Part shown: piece after piece, positions 24,269-33,230 of the stretch
Numbering within the stretch: the first letter of the stretch is position 1
Layout of the letters: each line of letters begins with the position of its first letter
Assembly: GCA_918807975.1 (NCBI GenBank)
Contig: OU964921.1
Span: forward strand, 17,820,498 to 17,884,497
DNA from: Aplidium turbinatum
Taxonomy: Eukaryota > Chordata > Ascidiacea > Aplousobranchia > Polyclinidae
Reading direction: 5' to 3'
Length of the DNA stretch: 64,000 nt
Notes under the pieces: generated by a model
What the model saw: the letters and a program-made list of their open reading frames with translations, nothing else
Told to the model about the DNA's origin: nothing
The model's database searches: none
Position numbers and translations under genes: made by a program

Positions 24269-25490
24269 TGAGGAAAAGAGGTATACCGGAGGTATTAGTG
24301 AGAGCTGTGATGTCTATGCAACTTATGAGGATGCAAGAACAAAAGTGAGAGTTGGATCAAATTATTCAAACGAGTTTTTTGTGAAGGTTGGTGTACACCA
24401 AGGATCAGTTTTGTCACCTCTGATATTTGCTATTGTGGTTGACGTTGTAACTGAAGGAGTGAGGGAGGGCTTATTGAGTGAAATTTTGTATGCAGACGAC
24501 CTGGTCTTGACAAGTAATAGTATGGAGGGACTGGAGAGAAGGTTTGAGAAATGGAAAGAAGCATTTGAAACCAAGGGTATGAAGGTGAATCTTGAAAAAA
24601 CAAAAGTGATGGTGAGTGGAGCAGAAGGAACAGTTGTTGAGAGCAAAGTAGATCCCTGTGGAATATGTGGCAAGAGAGTGATGAGAAATTCAATGCAATG
24701 CAAGGAATGTGGAAAGTGGGTACATGCAAGATGTGCTAATGTCAAGAGAGCCGCAACAAGATTGGCGAAGTGTTTTTTTTGTGGGAAATGCAGTAAAGGA
24801 AGGAGTGAAGTGGAAGGCCATGATGATGAGTTCTGCCATGGCATCGAAACAGTGACAGACTTCTGTTATCTGGGTGATCGGATAAATGGAAGTGGTGGAT
24901 GTGAAGCAGCGGTGACAACAAGGGCAAGATTGGGCTGGGCAAAGTTCAGGGAATGTGGGGAAATGTTGCATGGCAGAAAATTCTCACTAAGGATGAAAGG
25001 GAAAGTATATCGGAGCTGTGTGCGGCCTGCAATGCTATATGGTAGCGAGACATGGATATTGAGAGAGAGTGAACTGGCAATCCTGAGAAGAACGGAAAGG
25101 TCAATGGTGAGAGCAATGTGTGGGGTGAAAACGAGAAGGGAAAAAAGGACTGAAAAATTGTTGGATATACTAGAGATGAGAGAGACCATAGACCAACTGG
25201 CAAGGGCAAATGGAGTAAGATGGTATGGACATGTGATAAGGAGGGAGGAAGGAAGTTTTCTTAGAAAGGCACTAGATCTAAAGGTGGATGGGAAGAGGAA
25301 ACGCGGTCGTCCAAGAAGAACGTGGAAACAACAAGTGAAGGATGAATTTAAAAAAGTCGGACTGAAGGAGGAAGATGCAAGGGACAGTGTGAAATGAAGA
25401 AAAGGGATTGAAACAATTGCTGCGCGGAAACAATCGGCCACCCCCACTAGTGGGGAACAAACCGACGATGGATTATGATGATGATGATGA
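24269..25490 (+). mobile_element. 5'-truncated LINE with a PHD-like zinc finger after the RT
   Basis: Inserted in the Jockey-like piece with a target duplication TGTCAA (24263-24268 and 25491-25496) and ending in a (ATG)n tail. These features, 5' truncation plus a variable duplication and a simple 3' tail, are what target-primed reverse transcription leaves. A second copy of its 3' end is at 57976-58204, in the opposite orientation. Confidence 0.88.
24290..25397 (+). pseudogene. LINE reverse transcriptase, C-terminal half, with zinc finger
   Basis: The frame runs from within the RT palm: VHQGSVLSPLIFAIVVD, then YADDLVLTS with the catalytic Asp pair, then the thumb. A C4HC3-like zinc finger follows (CGICGK...CKECGKWVHARC...CFFCGKC, about 24657-24790). 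After it come FCYLGDRINGSGG, YGSETWILRESEL and VRWYGHVIRRE, typical of LINE C-terminal regions, and a basic tail (GKRKRGRPRRTWK). The N-terminal endonuclease and RT fingers are lost to 5' truncation. I know this arrangement from LINEs of several invertebrates and fish, but cannot place the clade safely. The upstream ATG at 24192 lies in the older LINE and is not a true start. Confidence 0.82.
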
Positions 25491-26010
25491 TGTCAAACAG
25501 CACATCATAAATCACTGTCCAGTGTTTCGACCTGGAGAACATGTGAATCTCATAGACCCTGATATGAAGACACTGCTCTGGTTGCAATAATTGGGAAATG
25601 TTACCTGAATTGCTGCCTCATAAGCAAGAAGCCAATGTGCCGTTTTTCATTGCCAAGGAAGAATGGCCTCCTTCATCCCCAGGTATGAACCCCCTAGACT
25701 TTGGCATCTGGACCTACGTAGGTTTCGACCAAACACCACCAAAGTTTGAAAGCGCTGAAGGCCAATCGGAAAAAACAATGGACCAAAATTACCGGTAGCC
25801 TACCTCAATTATTATTATTGATGACCCTGTACACTGGGTAAATTTTAAATTTACCTTTTTACATTTACTGTTTATCAATATCGATTACATTGGTATGTTA
25901 TTCTTATTGCACACCACTACCAACCAGCAAGATATAGAGACTTAGTGCCGCATGACCTCATAATTAACAAAAAAAATCTAAGTTGCCTCACAATTAAGTA
26001 GGGTTGTAAA

Positions 26011-26706
26011 GGTAGGCACTTTAACGTAGTACACTGCCCGAATTCCATATAACGTATATGACATTATTGGTGTTTTAGTCACAATTTTTCTCATAAACTC
26101 CATTGATTGCAGTCACTACGATCCTTCTTGCACTCAGTTCAGTTGCAGAAGAAAAAATAATATTAGCAGAGGGTGAGAATCGAACTCATGCAAGAGTTAT
26201 TCATGACTCTTGCAGGTCCATTTTTAAGCGTCTCCGACTTGTTATCGACGCAAATGGCGGACACATTGAATATTCAATTTATTTTTCTTTGTCGGAAAAC
26301 AACAGCAAGGGAACGTTCAAATATTACGTAGGCTAACGCTTTTTTCAATCCCCCCTCCCCCATGTAACGCTTTTTCACTACGAATTCAGCACAAAAAACT
26401 ACCATTCCGTACTCGAAAGCGTTACGTAACGTTTTGCTTGAACCCCCTCTCCCCCAATGTGACGCTAACGTAACGCTTTGCAATCGAAATTACTACTGCT
26501 CTGCCCTAACCCATTAGGAAACGCTGGTTGTGGCGATGTTAAATTCAGTTAAATTTCTTTGTATCAAAATCTTTCGATAAAGACGACCAGATAATCACGC
26601 GTTGAGTCATGTCACGCATGATAGCGCTACCAACATCAGCGATGTCGTATGTCACGCATGGTTGCGGTTACCTTTTCGGGCAGTGTAATACGTTAAAGTG
26701 CCTACC
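26011..26706. mobile_element. MITE with 9-bp target duplication
   Basis: Ends GGTAGGCACTTTAACGTA and its complement (TACGTTAAAGTGCCTACC region) continue inward to ACACTGCCCGAA. A perfect 9-bp duplication GGTTGTAAA flanks it (26002-26010 and 26707-26715). A 9-bp duplication suggests a Mutator/MULE-type or Merlin-type transposase acting in trans, but the ends do not identify it. No coding capacity is seen. Confidence 0.87.
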
Positions 26707-26949
26707 GGTTGTAAATGGGTGGAAAGTTTCCGGGAATTTTGGAAACTTTTCGGGAATGTTGAAGCGGAAATATTGGGAATTTTCATTTGGCATTTCTTAT
26801 GTTTAAAACGTTTGTTAAATATTTCATCAATTAGAAAAAATATCAAAAACCTATCTTAAGCAATATAAGCATTTCTTCTTTTCTTTAATTATTATTAACA
26901 CTAATTTGGTGTTAATTAAGAATGAGGCTTATCATTTATGCATACTTTT

Positions 26950-27185
26950 TCAATATTTAAAAAAAATACTGATCACATGTGGGAACACTCACACCAAGGT
27001 CTGCAATAGGCTCGAAAATGAAAGGGTGGAAAAACTAGTATCAGTCAGGTCAAACTTGGCATTGTTTGAGCCGTGTAAAGACAAGTCAACTCAAATTGAA
27101 GTTGACTCTGAAGTCGATGACACTGCCAGCACAGTCATTAGTAGGCTACATCATCTGAAGCAGCCGAGCAGGAGGAGATGCTAAC
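26950..27185 (+). pseudogene. hAT transposase C-terminal end
   Basis: Encodes GNTHTKVCNRLENERVEKLV then SVRSNLALFEP and an acidic tail, the last part of a BED-finger hAT transposase (consensus: AGNIHTKLRNRLKNERVEKL). About 75 codons remain. Confidence 0.72.
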
Positions 27186-27497
27186 CGGCAGCAACTAGAA
27201 CAACGACTTTGTAACTGACTCAGTATTGTTTTTCTTTGTAAAAAAAAGCAGATTAGTGATGATTCCTTTTTGGAGTTATTAAACTAAACCATGTGTTTGT
27301 ATGTTCTTAAGTATTTTAGTTATACATAGTAGGCTACTTTTATTCTAAACAGTAGCCTATAAGGCCATTATTTTCCTGTTTCAACATCAAATTAAGATTG
27401 TTTTGAAAATTTCCAAAAATTCCCGTTAATTCCCAAAATTTCCATGGAAAGTTTCCGCTCTGAAAATTCCCGGGAATTTTGCAACCCTACAATTGGG

Positions 27498-27884
27498 GCA
27501 GGACGGGACGCATGTCCCATCTTGCCCATTACCACCAAAATTTATTACAGCATTTTTCATATGTGTGCTTTTAAGGTTTGAAATTACAACCGTCGCTAAA
27601 GCGCAGTATGCTACTAAACCGGCCATTTTGTCAGCTTGATACTCCAAAATATTTCATAACCTGGCTCTAATTTGTGTCTGCCACTGAATCATTAGGTTAC
27701 ATTAAAACAATTTTTATAATGTTAAATGTAGTGTTGTTGCTGGGTTATGTCTGTTTATAAAAGTTACCTCTCTATTAAAACAATTCACGAGGAATCAACT
27801 GTAAAACCACTAATCCGCTGATAATATCTTGTAGGCTAATGTCAAAAATAACTTGCATTACAGCACACGTAATGGCACCAGGGC
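27498..27884. repeat. Non-coding stretch with a dispersed repeat
   Basis: Bases 27712-27790 match 60246-60320 closely (both contain TTTTATAATGTTAAATGTAG and GTTACCTCTCTA), so this is a dispersed repeat family. I see no coding region. Confidence 0.5.
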
Positions 27885-27892
27885 AAAATGAC

Positions 27893-28406
27893 CAGTGATG
27901 TACGCGCATACAAAATATATTGACGCCGTCAGCGTAAACGCAAACGTTCGAAATAACATACGCCGTATGCGTTAACGCAACTTGTAAAAAAAAGTTGGCG
28001 GCGTCAGCGCATACACTAGCGCAAACTAATTTTGTTTGCTAGGTGCCAAAAATTGACACGGTATAAACCACTCGAAACAAACAAGTTTTATTTTGAATTT
28101 CCTCGAAGAAACACAAGCATCTGAAAGTGTTCATATGACATTTTTCTGTGTTTTTGTTCCAATATGTCTTTGCTCATTGAAAACATTCTTTGAACTGCAG
28201 CGCTGGAAGGTATTGGCGTGTTGTAGCGAAAAAAAATACATTAAAAAGTATGCGTTGACGCTATGCGCTAAAAAACCGCGAAAACTTTACGGCGTAGCCT
28301 CAAGCGCAAACTATCCAAAAAAATGTGGCCGCAAGCGTTAGCGCAAACAAAAAGTCTACGCCGCAAGTATGCGGCGTAGAATTTGCGGCGTATACGTACA
28401 TCTCTG
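27893..28406 (-). mobile_element. Short hAT element with ACGC-rich ends
   Basis: Ends CAGTGATGTACGCGCATAC and inverted GTATACGTACATCTCTG, with a perfect 8-bp duplication AAAATGAC (27885-27892 and 28407-28414). About 120 bp at each end are built of short motifs such as TACGCCGTATGCG, GCGTTAACGC and GGCGTC in both orientations, the same design as the GTAGCG hAT with a different motif. Total length is 514 bp. Confidence 0.9.
28088..28231 (-). pseudogene. hATC domain fragment in the short hAT element
   Basis: 48 codons on the minus strand are open to a stop: YNTPIPSSAAVQRMFSMSKD, then ILEQKHRKMSYEHFQMLVFL. This is the same hATC block as in the GTAGCG hAT (YNTPIPSSAAVERLFSVGKD), showing that the two families are related although their terminal motifs differ. 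Everything upstream of the domain is missing. Confidence 0.78.
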
Positions 28407-28414
28407 AAAATGAC

Positions 28415-30034
28415 AGACTACTTTTTTCCACAAAAATTGCACACAAAATTGCCTCGCTCATTATGAGCAGAACAGTTTTCATGGCACCATTTTTTGCACA
28501 GAGAGCACTGAATCCACTCTTTCGGTGTATGAACATTAGGGTGGGTCGAAATTTGGACCTTTTCTCCGATTTCATTGCTGCAAACTTTCTTTCTTGCGAA
28601 TAGTCATAAAACGACATTCCTGAAAGTTTGAGCTTGATCGGACATCGTCTTCATTACCAAAAATTGCGATTTATAAAGGTAGGCTACCTGAAGCGATTTT
28701 TTCGAGGCTTGAAAATGCATTATTTTTAATGGGGAGTTGTTTTCACGAGATTTGAAAACGTCATAACTTGCTAAATTCTTATTGTCAAAAGATGATTTAT
28801 GCATCTACAGATTCAATATATTTGGGAGAATCCAATTCATTGTGTACTGACTCCGAAAAATGATGACGTCAGCAATGACGTCATTAAACAGTAATTTGCA
28901 AATAGCGATAAAATTGATATAATCCTACACGCTTCATCTCTAAGTTATATGATAATGAATTGATGTACTTTCCAAACATAAACATCATGCTGGTACTTGA
29001 TGGCGTAATTGATGACGTCACCTACATAATTAAATTACATTTCAGTATGATGGCTTCTGGAAAATATTGCATGTTTGACTGTTTGTGATAGATAAGGGGT
29101 AGGTAACAATTAGTTATGATTCGCTTGATTTTACATAACAATATTGCTCTTTAAAAATTTGTTCCACACTGCCTTTCCGGGTGGCATATTTACAAAAGGT
29201 TCCCTATTTTGTGCCTATCTCGAAAACTGACCAATCAGAAGCCGTATCGCTTTCTTACGTCATTGCGTCATTTACGTTTTCTTTCTTTGGTCTTCTGCTA
29301 GTAATGTCTGGTACAGGAGCAGGCTGGTAGGTTAAAGTTCGCAAGTTAGTCAGTTAATTGAAATGAATGAAAGCGCGCATAAAACAATTATCAATGGAAA
29401 ATGAGTTAGTGTAATTTTCTTGGCACTCGATGTAGAAGTTATAGCAAGTTAGTCAGTTAACTGTAGCCTAGGTAGCCTACTGGTGCAAGTGAAATTGAGC
29501 CTGACAAATTGGCAATGTTAATTTTTTGGTAGCCTAACCTAGGCAATTGCTGGCATCATGGCTTCTCAGGTAGCCTACCACCTGTGCAATTGGTAAAGCG
29601 GTTAGAACGTTGCAAACTTGAGAAAGCCTGTGCAATTAATATCTTTCTCCAAGCTGGCTAACAAAACCACAGATAGTCTAGGCTGGTTGCCAGGGTCAGC
29701 AAAGTTTAAAAATGAACAGCTGTTTCGAATATTGAAATTAAGAGAGCGAGGAGGTTCTGCTATTAACATTTTCTATTTCTACGCATAAATTCGTTGTCCT
29801 TGAAAGATTTCTGATTTCATCAGAATTGTAAGGCATGCAGTGCATGTATGGAGAATACGCCACTGAATTAAGCAATGTTTTATTAAAATTGCACACATTT
29901 TGCCCCCTAAAGTGGTTCTGTACGGTTATAGCTGTAGGCCTAGGCTATAATAGGAAGTAAATCAATATTGGCTAACTAAAAGGCTAGCTTGTTAGTAGTC
30001 CAGAAAGTTATTTATAAACAAAAGTATATACATA
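28415..30034. other. Non-coding stretch with TGACGTCA motifs and an inverted dispersed repeat
   Basis: TGACGTCA or close forms cluster at 28862-28885 and 28999-29010. Bases 29180-29270 (TTTACAAAAGGTTCCCTATT, then GTGCCTATCTCGAAAACTGA) recur in inverted orientation at 48625-48720. Several TAGGCTA/TAGCCTA motifs lie at 28680 and 29465-29575. I see no coding region. Confidence 0.55.
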
Positions 30035-30064
30035 CATATGAGTAGTTAATCATGTTGACCTATT

Positions 30065-30185
30065 GCCTCGGGTATTACCGGATGTGGTATCACCACAGGT
30101 AGGGTATAGGTAGGGTATCACCGGAAGTGGTATCACCAAAAGTAGGGTATCACCGGAAGTAGCACCACAGGTAGGGTATCACCAT
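30065..30185. repeat. Iteron-like GGTATCACC cluster, left tip
   Basis: GGTATCACC or GGTATTACC occurs repeatedly, alternating with CGGAAGTGG, CACAGGTAG and AAAAGTAG spacers, over about 120 bp. The mirror cluster is at 42806-42925. Arrays like this at element ends usually bind a transposase or replication initiator; here that is inference only. Confidence 0.7.
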
Positions 30186-30523
30186 CTGATTTCGGCGCGT
30201 AACATCATTCTATGATAAATAATAATTGTTTTTAAAATACGTTTTCTGCAACAAGGACATGTAGTAATTTTTTGTTCACAAGTTCGGCAACAACATAAAT
30301 GTCCACACGGTAAAAGTATAATATTGGTTCGTTTATCTAAGCAGACAACACAAAGATTGTTGTCGATGACCTCTGTCTCCACCCTTCTTTGTGGTCGTTG
30401 AAGTCCTTCCACGAGTAACTCCCCTGCAGGTCTAGCTGGTTCACTTTGTAGGCGCGAAGTATCAGGTTCCCCAGAAAAGAACATATATCGTTGTTCTGTT
30501 CTCGAGCGATGGTTGTTGATCAA
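30179..30523 (-). CDS. RING-HC finger protein, left-arm copy
   Basis: The minus-strand frame ends in a C3HC4 RING finger: CVVCLDKRTNIILLPCGHLC, then CRTCEQKITTCPCCRKRI. The LPCGH and CPxCR blocks with the terminal KTIIIY resemble the RINGs of MUL1, Neuralized and IAP proteins, which act as E3 ubiquitin ligases. A short acidic, proline-containing linker precedes the RING. In this arm the protein ends YHRMMLRAEIRW, because of the deletion relative to the right arm. The frame stays open a further 160 bases or so upstream without an early ATG (first ATG gives RYMFF... reading YMFFSGEPD), so an upstream exon is likely. No BIR or other partner domain is visible. Host-derived or element-encoded is undecided. 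Confidence 0.6.
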   Translation of the reverse strand: MINNHRSRTEQRYMFFSGEPDTSRLQSEPARPAGELLVEGLQRPQRRVETEVIDNNLCVVCLDKRTNIILLPCGHLCCCRTCEQKITTCPCCRKRILKTIIIYHRMMLRAEIRW

Positions 30524-31126
30524 AACCCGTCCATCTCTTGTGAAACTGCTATGTGGCCCATTTAAAAACTGACTGGTGATGATTTCTATGAAACGCGAAT
30601 TAAAGCAGAAACAGGTCCCCAGGTTGATTTTGATTAGACGTTGAATCAGTGTAGAAAGAAGGTTAGAAAGAAAAGCAGTTTTGGTTTAACGGATTACATT
30701 CAAATTACGTATGAGCGTTTGTAAATGACCTGATTTTAATTATTTTTCATCTTCGCAGGAAATAATCTATTGTTAAGTTGCGGGAAATGTAGGGCCTATT
30801 AATAATCCTTATATTTGATTTTAACACGAAAAATTAACATCAACACTCCAAAGCGAAATGCGAAATGTTATATATGGACTACGCTACTCTACAATGCAGA
30901 AACATGGACACTGTCATCACAAATGGTTAAACAAGGAGGCTGCTCCACCAGACCGACACTGATTGCAATAGCGAACAGCTCATCTTAAATTGGATACAAA
31001 ATATAGCCTAATTCGAGGAAATTCTGAAGTTCGTTCAAACGCCAATGAAACTAGATTTTTTTCTTTTAGCTACTTCTTCTACTGAAAGAAATATACAAAG
31101 ACTTTTTAAATCAAAATAAAATACAT

Positions 31127-31204
31127 GGCCAGTAGGCTACGGGGATCGAACCCGCGACATTCGCGTTATTAGCACGACGCTCTAACCAACTGAGCTAACC
31201 GACC
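31127..31204 (-). tRNA. tRNA-Ile(AAT)-like, left-arm copy, with 5-bp insertion
   Basis: Reverse complement of the copy at 41501-41578, base for base as far as I can read. It has the same TAGGCTA insertion (31133-31139) between the T stem and the 3' acceptor strand. Likely a pseudogene for that reason. Confidence 0.82.
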
Positions 31205-32139
31205 AGTTTTTTTACTAGAAATCTTGTTGTTTAATAAAACCTATGTGCTGACGAACAAAAGAAACAAGACACTGCAGTTCCAATCATATTTTATTGACAA
31301 ATGGTGCAAAACAATCACAGAATAAAATCTAATTTAATACTCTTTTGAGGTCGTAACACGCTTGGTGATTGATCCTTTAGGACTTTTAAATATTTGAGGA
31401 TTTCTTGTAATTGGTGTTGATCTTCTGGAGTTGGCATGGGGCACGCTTCGAATGTTTAGGTTGATTGAAGATTTCGTTGCACTTTGATAAGTTTTTTGAT
31501 CTGTGGATCGGTTTTAGTTCATTGTACGGCAAATGATCAAAGGGTTGGTTATAATTATTATAATCTATGACTTGTTCAAAAACCTTATTAAATACTACAT
31601 TTAATCATCTTGAATAATAATAAATACTGCATTTTTTCATCTTTTCGGTTAATCTTCGTTTCGGTTTATGTTAGTTTCGGTAAACCTTTACTTCTTTAGG
31701 TCTACGTTTCGCTAAAACAGTGGTTTCAGCTAAACCTTTAGTAACGTTTGATACATGTAACTAACCTGGAGTAATAGCTTGGTCAAAACAACGTAACTTT
31801 AGGCTTATCATGCAGGAAGAAATTTTACATTTTTATTTTAGATGATGCTAATACCAGCTAAACAATCAACATTTTTTTTTAAACAACGAGAACACCCAAA
31901 TGAACAGCTATAGAACAAATTGTTGCAACATATACTTCTACAATCTGAGGACTGGAAAAAAATCAACAAACCTAGCGCAATCTACATCACAAATTGTTAC
32001 CTTAAGACAAGCATAAAAAAATACAAACTCCAGCAGAATGAGAGCACAAATTTTGCAACACGTAATGACACCTGCTGATAAAAACACACAAACAAATCTC
32101 CAAACACAGATTTTAACGTTACAAATTATGCAACAGAAA

Positions 32140-33230
32140 CTTGTGATATTTTGTTATAGTTTTTTAAGCTTGTAAAAATAAAATTGCAATTTGTTGAAAA
32201 TATTTTTTAAGTTTGTAAAAGAAAACTTAAGTTTGTCACTTAACATAATTTTTCATGTGTATGTTTTCATGTGTTAAACTTTCAGATTATAATTTGTTAA
32301 ACTATTTTTTTATGTTCAGTTTGTAAGTTATGGAACTTATAAGTTTGTAGTTTGTTAAAACTATTTTTTAAGTTGTAAATTATGGAACTTAAACGTTTGT
32401 TAAAACTAATTCTCAGTTGTAAATTATGGAACGTAAAGTTTGCACCTCGTTAGTTAATGTTTTTTTTAATTTATCAATCATACAAACTGAAAGTTTGTAG
32501 CTTGTTGAAAATATTTTTGGTTGTTGGTTTGTGCAATTAAAAGTTTGTGATTTGTTAGAACTATTTTTCGGTTTAATAAAAGTTGAGTTTGTGATTAATT
32601 TTTCGTGTTTATGTTATTAGAATAAAACTTTTAGTTTACGATTTGTAAAAACTACTTTTTAGTTTGTAAAACAAAACATAACTATTTTTTTTTATTTAAA
32701 ATAATTTTTCGTGTGTATGTTGTTAGAATAAAACTTTTTAGTTTACGATTTGTCAAAACTACTTTCTAGTTTGTAAAACAAAACTTAACTATTTTTTTAT
32801 TTAAAATAATTTTTCGAGTGTATCTTATTAGAATAAAACTTTATGATTTATTAAAATTATTTTATTTTTTTTAGTTTTGTAAGTTGCAGAACTAACATTT
32901 TTACTTTCTTATTATTTTTTTTTTGTGCTAATGTTTTAAAAAAAAAAGTTTTAGTTTACAGTTTGTTGAAATAATTTTGTTTTCAGTTTTAAATTATGGA
33001 ACTTAAAAGTTTGTAGTTTGTTAAAAGTATTTTTTAGTTGTTGGTTTTTGCAATGAAAAGTTTTTGATTTATTAAAATTATTATTTTTTCAGTTTTGTAA
33101 GTTACAGAACTAACATTTTTAATTTCTTAAAATAATGTTGTTGTTTTTTTTTTTTTTTGTGTTAATGTTTTAAAAAGTTTTAGTGTACAGTTTGTTGAAA
33201 TAATTTTTTTTTTTATTTCTCTCAAGAATA
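32140..33230. repeat. AT-rich degenerate tandem repeat, left arm
   Basis: About 1.1 kb of imperfect units of about 45-60 bp built on AAAGTTTGTAGTTTGTTAAA, ACTATTTTTTAGTTGTAAAT and TATGGAACTT, heavily diverged from each other. The mirror is at about 39475-40565 in the right arm. No coding potential. Confidence 0.72.

Larger units (their letters stand above)
24169..25630 (+). mobile_element. Jockey-like LINE fragment split by a second LINE
   Basis: The 5' piece (24169-24268) encodes [20 protein letters not shown] and DSPACICGG, the cysteine/histidine-rich tail found after the RT of Jockey-like LINEs. The 3' piece (25497-25590) continues with HIINHCPVFRP and IDPDMKTLLWL. The same domain in a longer copy is at 52640-54410 (minus strand). 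A further short piece resembling the end of this family (ALDHETVEWLMTSCPNI) lies near 22700-22757. All are dead fragments. Confidence 0.7.
22160..25798 (+). pseudogene. Mariner transposase, interrupted and frameshifted
   Basis: Pieces in order on the plus strand: the remnant of the helix-turn-helix (near 22200); KEAKMAYGTMFTVLKKDLKM and RILLSRIEGGTLPNLVISDE, with the first catalytic Asp in SDEKKFD (22290-22490); MMVWAAVNESG (about 22590); FQQDSAPSH with the second Asp (about 24090); and EEWPPSSPGMNPLDF with the third acidic position (about 25660-25700). Frameshifts and nested elements separate them. The enzyme would cut at TA-flanked terminal repeats; this copy is inactive. Compared with copy 1 it shows a small internal loss near 22250, where FKNFQKRSIQ replaces much of the linker. 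Confidence 0.8.
22017..25829 (+). mobile_element. Tc1/mariner-type transposon copy 2, carrying nested insertions
   Basis: The ends are CAGGGTCATCAATAATTA and its complement (ATTATTGATGACCCTG), bordered by TA at 22015-22016 and 25830-25831. The same ends belong to the copy at 3806-4365. The mariner's own sequence is split by a hAT (22834-24030) and by a Jockey-like LINE piece (about 24169-25630), which itself holds another LINE (24269-25490). A sequence of about 33 bp around GCCAATGTGCC...GAATGG occurs on both sides of the Jockey piece (about 24135-24168 and 25631-25667), possibly a long, diverged target duplication. Confidence 0.9.
25999..27489 (+). mobile_element. hAT element with TAGGGTTGC ends, holding a MITE
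   Basis: Left end TAGGGTTGTAAA (25999; the MITE's target lies inside it), then from 26707 GGAAAGTTTCCGGGAATTTT. The right end is the inverted counterpart GGAAAGTTTCCGCTCTGAAA...GAATTTTGCAACCCTA. Flanks CAATTAAG (25991-25998) and CAATTGGG (27490-27497) match at 6 of 8 positions, an ageing hAT duplication. A hATC end fragment lies inside. Confidence 0.82.

Noticed and set aside
24362-25460. Long serine/leucine-rich open frames on the minus strand
   Set aside because: Shadows of the LINE reverse transcriptase on the opposite strand.
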